DNA of 64,000 nucleotides from Chitinophaga nivalis (GTDB lineage Bacteria; Bacteroidota; Bacteroidia; Chitinophagales; Chitinophagaceae), in assembly GCF_025989125.1 (NCBI RefSeq), contig NZ_JAPDNR010000001.1, positions 372,001 through 436,000 on the forward strand, read 5' to 3'. Position numbers and translations under genes: made by a program. Numbering within the stretch: the first letter of the stretch is position 1; the number at the start of each line of letters is the position of its first letter. Positions 27,300-35,707 of the stretch are shown in pieces. The notes under the pieces are model-generated. The model did no database searches. It worked only from the letters and a program-made list of their open reading frames with translations, and was not told where the DNA came from.

Positions 27300-27863
27300 C
27301 TAAATAATCTTTGAAGCCGGCTCACCGGGTTGAATATGCTGCGCTGCATTCTCAAAGAAAGCCTGTAACTGGGCAAAGATATCCTTAAAAACAGGTATCC
27401 AGTTCCCGATATGGGTCAGTACCCAGGGGCCAATATGCTCAATATAGGGATACACTACAGATTGTAGTTTGGTTTCAGGACCCAGCAAATAAACCTGGTT
27501 GGCCATCCACAGTAACACACTGTAAAAGATAATAAATATCAGGCTATATAATACGATCCCCCCCAATTTATTCAACCAGCCCAACATGGCTAATTCCACC
27601 AGTTTCTGCAAAGCTCCCGCTCCCAGTCTGACCAGTAATATTACTCCCAGAAATAAACAAACGAAGCATAAAACGGGCAGCCAGCGGGATTGTATATCCC
27701 AGTGCTGCTGCACATACAAAGCGGTAACGGCTGTTAGTTTAAGTGCTGCCGATAGTCCCAGTGTGGCAGCTATCAGCGAAAATACGGCCACTATCAGTCC
27801 CCGTGTAAATCCTTTGTAAATGGCAAACACCATGATAATGGCAAAAATAATGTCTATAGACAT
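27300..27863 (-). CDS. CvpA family membrane protein
   Basis: The protein is 187 residues with four hydrophobic segments (about residues 2-40, 63-83, 98-122 and a weaker one). It starts with the CvpA pattern DIIFAIIMVFAIYKGFTRGL. A C-terminal amphipathic tail follows. In Escherichia coli CvpA is needed for colicin V export and affects envelope resilience; the exact activity is not known. It is in a run of minus-strand genes with yqeY and gldC. Confidence 0.8.
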   Translation of the reverse strand: MSIDIIFAIIMVFAIYKGFTRGLIVAVFSLIAATLGLSAALKLTAVTALYVQQHWDIQSRWLPVLCFVCLFLGVILLVRLGAGALQKLVELAMLGWLNKLGGIVLYSLIFIIFYSVLLWMANQVYLLGPETKLQSVVYPYIEHIGPWVLTHIGNWIPVFKDIFAQLQAFFENAAQHIQPGEPASKII

Positions 27864-27960
27864 AATAGAAATATAGGGATTTTCCTACCGGAAATTACCG
27901 CAGGGCTGCAACTATGCCACTGTGAAAGTTATGATGACGCAATAAGAAAATCCCGGTATA

Positions 27961-28410
27961 TTATTTCAATAATTCCTTTACCATAGCGGAAATAGCCTTT
28001 CCGTCCGTTTTACCCGCCAGTTGTTTGGTAGCTACGCCCATTACTTTCCCCATATCAGCGGGAGAGCTGGCGCCTACTTCCGCAATAATACCGGTAAGGG
28101 CTGTACGTAATTCCGCTTCGCTCATCTGCTGTGGCAGAAACTGTTCAATAATCGCCAGTTCTTCCTCTTCTTTCACTGCCAGGTCTTCCCTGTTCTGCTG
28201 ACGGAAGATCTCCAGAGAGTCTTTTCTTTGTTTGGCCAGCTTCTGTAATAATTTGGACTCATCTGCCTCTGTGAGCTCACCATTACCGCCTTCTGCTGTC
28301 TTAGCCAGCAAAATAGCTGCTTTGATGGCACGAAGTGCGCGCAGTTCTGCTTCTTTCTTACCCAACATGGCCGCCTTAATGGCTGCGTTAATATCTAATT
28401 CTAATGACAT
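27961..28410 (-). CDS. GatB/YqeY domain-containing protein
   Basis: The protein is 149 residues and consists of one YqeY domain (AAIKAAMLGKKEAELRALRA, then EEEELAIIEQFLPQQMSEAE, and GKVMGVATKQLAGKTDGKAI). The fold is the tail domain of the amidotransferase GatB, which contacts tRNA. Free-standing YqeY proteins are widespread and their role is not established. It lies 22 bp after gldC, so the two are probably co-transcribed. Confidence 0.9.
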   Translation of the reverse strand: MSLELDINAAIKAAMLGKKEAELRALRAIKAAILLAKTAEGGNGELTEADESKLLQKLAKQRKDSLEIFRQQNREDLAVKEEEELAIIEQFLPQQMSEAELRTALTGIIAEVGASSPADMGKVMGVATKQLAGKTDGKAISAMVKELLK

Positions 28411-28431
28411 GGTATGGTTAGATTTAATGGA

Positions 28432-28779
28432 TTATTTTCCTTCTGCTTCCTGTTTTTCCTGGAATTTCTTCAGAAAGCTTTTGGCAAAAACACGGATATC
28501 GTCTGCCTGATCTTTATAAGGAGTGGCCCGGCTATAGGTATCTGCCATGGTCATCATGGTCTGGAAAAAGAAATCGGCCATTTCATCCACCATCATATCC
28601 TTTGTCCACAAATCGATACGCAGCGCTGCTTTTTCGGCACTATCCCAGAAGGATACCATCATCCCTTTGGCTTTGATCATCCGTTCTTCCTTATTATCTG
28701 TAGCGCTCCATTCAATCGTCTCGGGCACTTTATTATCGTCCAGACCCACTTGGATCTTTATGGTAGATGTTTTACTCAT
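28432..28779 (-). CDS. gldC: Gliding motility protein GldC
   Basis: The protein is 115 residues, without a signal peptide. It matches the GldC pattern: IKIQVGLDDNKVPETIEWSA, then WDSAEKAALRIDLWTKDM and VDEMADFFFQTMMTMADTYS. GldC was identified in Flavobacterium gliding; mutants are only partly impaired and its mechanism is unclear. The other gld genes are not in this window. Its presence supports placement in Bacteroidota. Confidence 0.9.
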   Translation of the reverse strand: MSKTSTIKIQVGLDDNKVPETIEWSATDNKEERMIKAKGMMVSFWDSAEKAALRIDLWTKDMMVDEMADFFFQTMMTMADTYSRATPYKDQADDIRVFAKSFLKKFQEKQEAEGK

Positions 28780-28796
28780 GATTATATATTAAAGCG

Positions 28797-28804
28797 CAAA
28801 AATA
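28797..28804 (-). promoter_or_regulatory. Putative -7 element for gldC-yqeY
   Basis: On the minus strand this reads TATTTTTG followed by CGC, 18 bp upstream of the gldC ATG. It matches TAnnTTTG. A clear TTG at the -33 distance was not found. Confidence 0.45.
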
Positions 28805-28871
28805 GCCATCTTTCGTTATTTTCAGGATTCCGGGGTAAAGGGATTCAAATTAAATCTCTGCAAACCAGCTC

Positions 28872-29990
28872 CTATCCCCCTGTCAACAAGGTCCCAATCT
28901 CTCCAGCAGCCTGCTCCCAGCCTTCTGCAGGCATTACCGGTGGTATTTTCGCCAGCAGGCGGCTCCGCAGCTGCTCATCTTTATATAATAAGCTCATTTT
29001 TTCAGCGAGGTCATCCAGGTTGGCCGGATCGGTATATAATACGGCCTCTCCCCCAGCTTCTCTCACAGCAGCCCCATCCAGGGCAATCACCGGCACCTGA
29101 CAGCGCCCCGCGGCATATACGGCCAAGGGTAAGCCATCCAACCGGGCAGTATACACCAGTGCATAGGCCGCTCCCGTCAGCCGGGCGAGGGTAGATTCGT
29201 CCAAATGCTCCAGCCACACTACATCCTGGCGGAACTTATAGCTTTGCAAAGCGGTGGCAATGTCGGCCCCAGCCTCCGTGAGGCTGCCAGCCAATACCAG
29301 CCTGATGTTGGAGCGTTGCCGTCTTTTCAGGGCAGAAAATGCCTTTAGTACCGGAATGATATTATTCCGTGGATGCAGGCTACCCGCTACCAGGAAATAT
29401 TCTGCACTCCCCGTAAACTCCCTTTTCACGGCCTCCCGGCTTTCCCATTCCAGCGGCTGATATAACGGGCTTACTCCTGGAGTCACCCGTACTATTTTAT
29501 CTTTTATGGCTGGCGCATGCCGGCTTAGCTCCTCTTTCACGGTATCTGATAATACCACGATACGGCTGGCCCGCGCCAGGTATTTATCCAGGTTCTTTTT
29601 TAATCTCCGCTGCTGCAAAACCGGCTGTAGTCCGGCATCCCGCAGGAAAGAAAGGTCCCGGAGCAGGATAATGCCAGGAATTTTGCTCCGCAGCGGCAAT
29701 GTACCATCCAAGCCAATCATCAGATCAGGCCGGTAAGCTTTCATCGCCCGGGGCAACTGCCACTCCAGCCACCAGTAAAGGTGCCAGGGCTTTTCTCCCT
29801 TCAATGGCACTACTACCGTAGTCACATTGGCCGGGAAATTAAGTCCGGCAGGAATATCTCCATCAAAAAAACAGATGAATTGATGTGCAGGCTGCTGCCG
29901 GCACATGGCTAAAATTATTTCAGTAGCCACCCGCCCGGTATCAGCAGGCATATCCTGTCTTAAACAAGCAGCAATAACAGCAATTTGCAT
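28872..29990 (-). CDS. Glycosyltransferase family 4-like protein
   Basis: The protein is 372 residues with the two-domain GT-B plan. The C-terminal half carries the nucleotide-sugar part: FLVAGSLHPRNNIIPVLKAF, VVWLEHLDESTLARLTGAAY and LVYTARLDGLPLAVYAAGRC, where an acidic residue in place of the usual EGFG-type glutamate is seen (LDGLPLAV). It probably adds a sugar to a surface polysaccharide or glycolipid. Acceptor and donor are unknown. Other cell-surface functions lie nearby, but no polysaccharide cluster is present. Confidence 0.85.
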   Translation of the reverse strand: MQIAVIAACLRQDMPADTGRVATEIILAMCRQQPAHQFICFFDGDIPAGLNFPANVTTVVVPLKGEKPWHLYWWLEWQLPRAMKAYRPDLMIGLDGTLPLRSKIPGIILLRDLSFLRDAGLQPVLQQRRLKKNLDKYLARASRIVVLSDTVKEELSRHAPAIKDKIVRVTPGVSPLYQPLEWESREAVKREFTGSAEYFLVAGSLHPRNNIIPVLKAFSALKRRQRSNIRLVLAGSLTEAGADIATALQSYKFRQDVVWLEHLDESTLARLTGAAYALVYTARLDGLPLAVYAAGRCQVPVIALDGAAVREAGGEAVLYTDPANLDDLAEKMSLLYKDEQLRSRLLAKIPPVMPAEGWEQAAGEIGTLLTGG

Positions 29991-30072
29991 AATCGAATCC
30001 TTTGCCAGCCTGCAAACCTACATAATTTTCACCTTTACACCGGTGGATTTTACCTTTCCCGGCTTCCGGCTG

Positions 30073-30513
30073 CTACTGATTTGACTTATTGGTAATATAA
30101 AATATATGTGGGGTCGAGACATTGGCGGTATTTCCCAGTGAAGCCAGGCCCAATGTGACCATATAGGTTTTTACCCCCCTGAGATGGCGCAAGGTCACCC
30201 GAAACGTACCGGTATGTGCATCCGGCACGGCCTCCTGTGGCAACGGTATATTATTAATCTCAGACACTACGTTTAAACTAACGGCTACCCCTTTCTCCGG
30301 TAACCGGGAAGTGATATTCACCGTAAAAGTATAGGTACTGTCCAGCGCGATATTATATTTTCCTTCCTGAATCTCCGGTAACTCAAACCGCAGCCCCTCC
30401 TCTTCCACCGTATTAACCGGTGCAGGGGCGTCCTTTTTTTTGCAGGCAGAAAAAGACAATAAAGAAAAGGTCAGGATGATTGGCAAGCAGGTTTTCAATA
30501 ACATAATCTCCAT
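30073..30513 (-). CDS. Hypothetical lipoprotein
   Basis: I do not recognise a family. The protein is 146 residues. A hydrophobic signal ends in a lipobox (SFSAC, Cys at 24) followed by KKKD, so it is a lipoprotein; the run of lysines gives no clear export signal to the cell surface. The remainder is predicted beta-rich (TYTFTVNITSRLPEKGVAVS, GTFRVTLRHLRGVKTYMVTL) and may form one immunoglobulin-like sandwich. ATG codons at 30513 and 30504 are both possible. It lies between an ABC permease gene and a glycosyltransferase gene. Confidence 0.7.
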   Translation of the reverse strand: MEIMLLKTCLPIILTFSLLSFSACKKKDAPAPVNTVEEEGLRFELPEIQEGKYNIALDSTYTFTVNITSRLPEKGVAVSLNVVSEINNIPLPQEAVPDAHTGTFRVTLRHLRGVKTYMVTLGLASLGNTANVSTPHIFYITNKSNQ

Positions 30514-30551
30514 ATGTTGGCATGTGAAATTATATTTTTTTTACATACAAA

Positions 30552-31718
30552 TCAAATTTTACTTCTCACATCCAGGGCATCCCGCAATCCGTTCCCCAGC
30601 AGGTTAAAAGCCAGTACCAGCAACATAATGGCAGTCCCTGGCGCCAATGCCAGCAATGGATTATGGGTAATAATGAAGTTATAGTTCTCTTTGATCATCA
30701 GGCCCCAGGAAGGCTGCGGTGGCTGCACGCCTACCCCCAGAAAGCTGAGCCCTGCCTCTACCACAATGGCCGTAGCAAAATTACCGGCAGCTACCACCAT
30801 CACGGGTCCCATAATGTTGGGCAACATATGCCGGAAAATGATACGCAGGTGCCCATAACCCAATGCGCGGGCAGCTTCTACAAACTCCAACTCCCGCAGG
30901 GAGAGTATCTGGCCGCGGATAATCCGGGCAACGCCTACCCACATGGTGAGCCCCACAGCAATGAATACCTGCCAGAAACCTTTTCCCAATGCCAGCGTAA
31001 GGGCAAATACCAGCAGCAGGGCGGGCATCGCCCATATTACATTCACCAGCCACATCACCAGATCGTCTGTACGACCGCGAAAGTAGCCGGCCAGTGCCCC
31101 CAGCAACACACCGATACTAAGTGATATAATTACGGCAATACACCCCACTCCCAGACTCACCCGGGTACCTACCAGCAACCGACTCAGGATATCCCGGCCG
31201 AATTTATCGGTACCGAGCCAGTAAGTACAGGAAAAAATACGTTCCCGGCTGATCAGCTGCTGTAATTCACTGGCCGGCAGCGGCGCCGATGGCGGCTCTC
31301 CATACCAGATCTGTACCAGGGACAAGGTTTCTTCCCGCGTGGTAGATTCATCCACATAACGTTGTATCACCAGTACACTATCCCGGAACGCCCAGGAACG
31401 TACAGGCGTCCACGTTACATCTGATTCGCGACCATATAATAACTGATGGAAAAAAGAGACCGGCGTCACCGGCTGCGTTTTTTTCATGGCCAGCATGTGT
31501 ACCCTGAATCCGGGATGCTGCCCTTCTACTTCCAGTACCATCCGGTTGGCATCCGGCGTATGATCCGGCGCTATCAGATAGGCGGTTAGCGCCACAATCA
31601 CTGACAAGGCAATGACCAGCAGTCCGGCTACCGCGCCTTTATTACGGCGGAGCCGTTTCCATGATGATGTAAAATCCGACAAATCCTGACTATTTATTTT
31701 ACCTGGCGGCCCTTCCAT
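30552..31718 (-). CDS. ABC transporter permease, OppC/DppC type, with enlarged periplasmic loop
   Basis: The protein is 388 residues from the ATG at 31718, which overlaps the upstream glycosyltransferase by 25 bp. It has an OppC-type N-terminal helix (about 28-50), then about 120 residues before the conserved WLGTDKFGRDILSRLLVGTR. That loop is roughly twice the usual length. The MetI-type membrane domain follows, with the EAA loop EFVEAARALGYGHLRIIFRH ... LPN. Family members move oligopeptides, dipeptides or nickel. No OppB, OppA, OppD or OppF partner is in the window, so it is an orphan here. Confidence 0.85.
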   Translation of the reverse strand: MEGPPGKINSQDLSDFTSSWKRLRRNKGAVAGLLVIALSVIVALTAYLIAPDHTPDANRMVLEVEGQHPGFRVHMLAMKKTQPVTPVSFFHQLLYGRESDVTWTPVRSWAFRDSVLVIQRYVDESTTREETLSLVQIWYGEPPSAPLPASELQQLISRERIFSCTYWLGTDKFGRDILSRLLVGTRVSLGVGCIAVIISLSIGVLLGALAGYFRGRTDDLVMWLVNVIWAMPALLLVFALTLALGKGFWQVFIAVGLTMWVGVARIIRGQILSLRELEFVEAARALGYGHLRIIFRHMLPNIMGPVMVVAAGNFATAIVVEAGLSFLGVGVQPPQPSWGLMIKENYNFIITHNPLLALAPGTAIMLLVLAFNLLGNGLRDALDVRSKI

Positions 31719-32836
31719 TGATAACTGCCAAACTTGCCCAGCCAGCCGGCTATTACAATATAAGGAATATGAAATAACTGGCCGGGAATAAACCACACGA
31801 GCAGCTCTGTTTTATTGAAAAAACGAGCTACCGGCAACAGGAAATAAAGCTCCACTGTTACTTTAAACAACAGCAGAATCAGGAACCACGGCCACCATAC
31901 CGGCAGGAATAAGGCAATGGCGCCCATTATCAGTAAACCGGCATTAAACAGATATACCAGGAATAATACCCAGGTAATCCTTTTATCTTCATATTTATCA
32001 GCTTTGGAAGACCAGCGGATACGCTGGTTCATGAAGTCTCTCAGGGTATCCACAGGTAAAGTGCGTACGATAGCGTCTTCACTTTTCAGGTACATCACAC
32101 CATCCGGATAAGCGCTATAGATCTTGTACATCAGCAACATATCATCGCCGGAAGCGATATTGTCGATACCGGTAAATCCGCCCACTTCATAAAAAGCTTT
32201 CTTTTCATACGCCAGGTTAGCGCCATTGCACATGGTACCGGCGGCCAGTTCGGCTGCCGCAGCGGTGATCCCCTGCATCGTCATAAAATCCAGCGACTGC
32301 AGCTTTTTGAAGAAGTTGAATTCTTTATAAAAACATACCGGTGCCGCAATAAACCGCGGACGATATTGCTCATAACATTGCACCATGGTTTCTATCCAGC
32401 GGGGCGACATCACGCAATCCGCGTCGGTGGTAACAATGAGATCGCCGGCAGCCCGCCCGATGGCCATTTCTATGGCCCGTTTTTTATAGGAGTTGAGCCG
32501 CTGCGTGATATCCAGGTGATCAGATAAACGCAACAGGTGGATATTGGCCGCTTTACAACGCTGCACGACAGCAGCGGTATCATCTGTAGAAAAATCGTCT
32601 ATGATAATGATCTCCAGCAGCGTAGTCGTATAAGTCTGGTGTTGCAGCGCATCCAGTAAAGCCGGCAGATTATCGGCTTCGTTCCGCGCCGGAATAATGA
32701 CCGTAACCTTAGTGTGACCAGGCTGCGGCGATACCGGATGAAACTTTTTCAAACGCTTCCAGCCGAGACTATACCACAATATCAGTACGCCATAGCCCAA
32801 CGCCAATCCAATCAATATTATCAAAAAAAAGTGCAT
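31694..32836 (-). CDS. Family 2 glycosyltransferase, membrane-anchored
   Basis: The protein is 380 residues. An N-terminal membrane helix (about 2-20) is followed by the GT-A core: VTVIIPARNEADNLPALLDA, IIDDFSTDDTA (nucleotide-binding acid), TTDADC (DxD-type metal site), GASG-type stretch SGDDMLL and the QRxRW motif (NQRIRWSSKAD). Hydrophobic segments near residues 285-360 anchor the C-terminus. The pattern resembles processive or lipid-linked sugar transferases such as glucosyl- and N-acetylglucosaminyltransferases. The product is unknown. Confidence 0.88.
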   Translation of the reverse strand: MHFFLIILIGLALGYGVLILWYSLGWKRLKKFHPVSPQPGHTKVTVIIPARNEADNLPALLDALQHQTYTTTLLEIIIIDDFSTDDTAAVVQRCKAANIHLLRLSDHLDITQRLNSYKKRAIEMAIGRAAGDLIVTTDADCVMSPRWIETMVQCYEQYRPRFIAAPVCFYKEFNFFKKLQSLDFMTMQGITAAAAELAAGTMCNGANLAYEKKAFYEVGGFTGIDNIASGDDMLLMYKIYSAYPDGVMYLKSEDAIVRTLPVDTLRDFMNQRIRWSSKADKYEDKRITWVLFLVYLFNAGLLIMGAIALFLPVWWPWFLILLLFKVTVELYFLLPVARFFNKTELLVWFIPGQLFHIPYIVIAGWLGKFGSYQWKGRQVK

Positions 32837-32842
32837 GCAGGA

Positions 32843-33643
32843 TCAAAGATTTGATTTGATGATAAAGCCCAGCTGTACGGATATCAGCTGGTGCCCCTTC
32901 TCCAGTACCAGCATTTTGTGTGGAAACGTTCCATCGGCAAAACGGGTACCCAGTACAGGAGGAATAACGCGGTCATACTTCCCGAATATCAGGAGTGTTA
33001 AAACGTTATAACGGGCTAATAATTGTTTACAATGTTTTTTATCCGGCATCATTCTCCGCATATTCGTCCACACGCTGTAAACCAGTTCCCGCTTGGCGGT
33101 TTCATTCATCCGGTGCAGGGCGAACTTGTAGATGCTTTGATTAATCAACCCCAGCTTACGCCAGGTGTGCAGTAAGGTGAAAAATATACGGGGATGATAG
33201 GTATTGTATTTAAAGAGCCGGTTACCGATACTTGTTTGTGTCACAAACATATGCCAGGGGTTATTCCGCAAACCATCTGCCGCCAGCATAATGAGCCCGT
33301 CTATCCGGCCGGCCATCGTTTCCAGCAGGCAAAGCGCCAGCCGCCCTCCCATGCTGTACCCCAGTAAAGTAAACCGTTCTTTTCCTTCCTGCTCCAATAT
33401 TGTCTGTACAATCGCCGTCAGGTCTGCTTTTTCAAACGCCCGCGCTTCTTCCCAACGGGTGCTGCCATGCAGTGGCATGTCCAGTGCAATCAGGGTAAAG
33501 ACATCTCCCAGTCCGGCTACCAGCGGATGAAAGTGGGCCGCACTTTCCCCGAAGCCATGTAAACATATCATGAGCTGTGTACCGGTACCTTCACGGGTTC
33601 CGTGAAAGCGGCTTTTCAGGTATGGCAGGTAGAAATCAGACAT
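32843..33643 (-). CDS. Alpha/beta hydrolase
   Basis: The protein is 266 residues from the ATG at 33643; the longer frame starts with TTG at 33664 and is less likely. It has the oxyanion loop CLHGFGES, nucleophile elbow LGYSMGGRLAL, an acid strand (LLIFGKYDRVIPP) and a terminal histidine (LEKGHQLIS). No signal peptide is present. It lies 6 bp before the family 2 glycosyltransferase, so the genes are probably co-transcribed. The substrate cannot be inferred. Confidence 0.83.
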   Translation of the reverse strand: MSDFYLPYLKSRFHGTREGTGTQLMICLHGFGESAAHFHPLVAGLGDVFTLIALDMPLHGSTRWEEARAFEKADLTAIVQTILEQEGKERFTLLGYSMGGRLALCLLETMAGRIDGLIMLAADGLRNNPWHMFVTQTSIGNRLFKYNTYHPRIFFTLLHTWRKLGLINQSIYKFALHRMNETAKRELVYSVWTNMRRMMPDKKHCKQLLARYNVLTLLIFGKYDRVIPPVLGTRFADGTFPHKMLVLEKGHQLISVQLGFIIKSNL

Positions 33644-33804
33644 AAAGGGGAACAATAATAACAAAAAATAATTATGAATCAGGGATAAAAGCCGGATACT
33701 GATATGGGTTGCGGGATAAATTCAAGATGTTAAAACTTCCCGGACACTGCACGTTACATGACACTTTTTTCAGTAAATTACAGAACTACCAAAAATTCAG
33801 TATC

Positions 33805-35598
33805 ATGGACGCAACAGTAGAAAATAAGACTGCGCTCAAAGGCGCAGAGTTCCTCGTAAAGGAAAGTGCTCCTGAAGAAGTGTTTACCCCCGAAGACTTT
33901 TCGGAAGAGCAACTGATGATTAAAGACATGGCCGACCAATTCATCAGTAAAGAAGTTACCCCCGTTGTAGAACGGTTAGATAAACTGGAAGAAGGCCTCA
34001 TGCCATCACTCCTGGAAAAAGCAGGCGAACAGGGTTTACTGGGCGCATCGTTTCCGGAAGAATATGGCGGACTGGGCAAGGATTTCGTTACTGCCACCAT
34101 CATTAACGAAGGCCTGGGTGCTGGTCACTCTTTTTCTGTTGCCATGGCTGCACATACGGGTATAGGATCCCTGCCTATCCTGTACTTTGGTACAGAAGAA
34201 CAAAAACAAAAATATATTCCCAAACTGGCTACCGGAGAGATGAAAGGTGCCTATGCCCTCACGGAACCTGATTCCGGCTCCGACGCGCTCGGCGCCAGAA
34301 CCACCGCCAAACTGACCGACGACGGCAAACACTATGTGCTGAACGGACAGAAAAGCTGGATCACCAACTCTGGTTTTGCTGATGTGTTTACGGTATTTGC
34401 CAAAATAGACGGCGATAAATTCACGGCATTTATTGTTGACAAAGGTACACCTGGATTTACCCTGGGAGCAGAAGAACATAAAATGGGGATCAAAGGATCT
34501 TCCACCCGCCAGATCTATTTCCAGGATGCCAAAGTTCCTGTGGAAAATGTATTGGGCGTTATCGGTAAAGGTCACCTCATTGCCTTCAACATCCTGAATA
34601 TCGGCCGGCTGAAACTTTGCGCAGCTGCCCTCGGCGCCGCCAAAAAATGTATCAATACCTCCGTACAATACGCCAATACCCGCTTTCAGTTCAAACAACC
34701 GATCGCTAATTTCGGCGCTATCAAATACAAACTGGCTGAAATGGTCATCCGTACCTGGACAGCCGAATCAGCCCTGTTCCGCACGGCGCAGCTGATTGAT
34801 GACAAAGAAAAAGAACTGTTTGCAGAAGGCAAACCATTCAACGAAGCCCTGTTGGGAGCAGCAGAAGAATATGCTGTAGAATGTGCCATCCTGAAAGTAA
34901 ATGGTTCTGAAGTACTCGACTACGTAGTGGATGAAGGCGTACAGATTCATGGTGGTAACGGATTCAGTGATGAATACATCATCTCCAAAGCCTACCGCGA
35001 TTCCCGCATCAACCGCATCTTTGAAGGTACCAACGAAATCAACCGCCTCCTCGCACTCGACATGACACTGAAACGTGCCATGAAAGGCAAGCTGGATCTG
35101 ATGAATCCGGCTATGAATGTGATGAAGGAACTGATGAGTATTCCCGAATTTGGTAACGATGATGAAAGTGCGTTCAGCAAAGAAAGAAAACTGATCACCA
35201 ACTTCAAGAAAGCCATTCTGATGACTGCCGGCGCTGCTGCGCAGAAACTCATGGCGAAACTTGAAAATGAACAGGAAGTACTGATGGACATTGCAGATAT
35301 GGCCATCGAAACCTTTGTGGCTGAAAGCGCCCTCTTACGCCTGATCAAACTCACCCAGCGTAAAGGCGAAGCGGCAGCTTCCCTGCAGGCCGACATCGTT
35401 CGCACCTTTATTTATGATGCGGCAGACCGTATCAATAAATCCGGTAAAGATGCCATCAATGCATTTGCCGAAGGCGACGAACAACGCATGATGTTACTGG
35501 GCCTGAAACGCTTTACCAAAACAGAACCATTCAATGCAAAAGATGCCCGCAGAAGAATAGCGGATCAGCTGATTGCAGACAACAAATACGCCTGGTAA
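33805..35598 (+). CDS. Acyl-CoA dehydrogenase, VLCAD-like with C-terminal domain
   Basis: The protein is 597 residues from the ATG at 33805; 32 upstream codons are open but lack family similarity. It catalyses the first oxidation step of beta-oxidation with FAD. The FAD and substrate motifs are present: YALTEPDSGSDA and KSWITNSGFADVF. GGNGFSDEYIISKAYRDSRI carries the likely catalytic glutamate (DEY), and RIFEGTNEINR follows. The extra 150-residue helical C-terminus is typical of very-long-chain types. It is monocistronic, with a strong terminator after it. Confidence 0.92.
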   Translation: MDATVENKTALKGAEFLVKESAPEEVFTPEDFSEEQLMIKDMADQFISKEVTPVVERLDKLEEGLMPSLLEKAGEQGLLGASFPEEYGGLGKDFVTATIINEGLGAGHSFSVAMAAHTGIGSLPILYFGTEEQKQKYIPKLATGEMKGAYALTEPDSGSDALGARTTAKLTDDGKHYVLNGQKSWITNSGFADVFTVFAKIDGDKFTAFIVDKGTPGFTLGAEEHKMGIKGSSTRQIYFQDAKVPVENVLGVIGKGHLIAFNILNIGRLKLCAAALGAAKKCINTSVQYANTRFQFKQPIANFGAIKYKLAEMVIRTWTAESALFRTAQLIDDKEKELFAEGKPFNEALLGAAEEYAVECAILKVNGSEVLDYVVDEGVQIHGGNGFSDEYIISKAYRDSRINRIFEGTNEINRLLALDMTLKRAMKGKLDLMNPAMNVMKELMSIPEFGNDDESAFSKERKLITNFKKAILMTAGAAAQKLMAKLENEQEVLMDIADMAIETFVAESALLRLIKLTQRKGEAAASLQADIVRTFIYDAADRINKSGKDAINAFAEGDEQRMMLLGLKRFTKTEPFNAKDARRRIADQLIADNKYAW

Positions 35599-35611
35599 AA
35601 CAGGTACACCT

Positions 35612-35640
35612 AACAGATGGCGGATATGCCGCCATCTGTT
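35612..35640 (+). terminator. Rho-independent terminator after the acyl-CoA dehydrogenase gene
   Basis: A perfect 12-bp stem (35612-35623 with 35629-35640) with a 5-base loop is followed by ATTT. It is 13 bp past the stop codon. It also shows that the downstream amidase gene does not start as far upstream as its open frame allows. Confidence 0.85.
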
Positions 35641-35707
35641 ATTTACAATTAACACGCTCCTATTCCCCCGCACCTGCTTATCTTTACCAGATATCGACGA
35701 CGGGACC

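Noticed and set aside
35573..35707. Upstream extension of the amidase frame
   Set aside because: It overlaps the end of the acyl-CoA dehydrogenase gene and its terminator, and a clean signal peptide starts at 35708.
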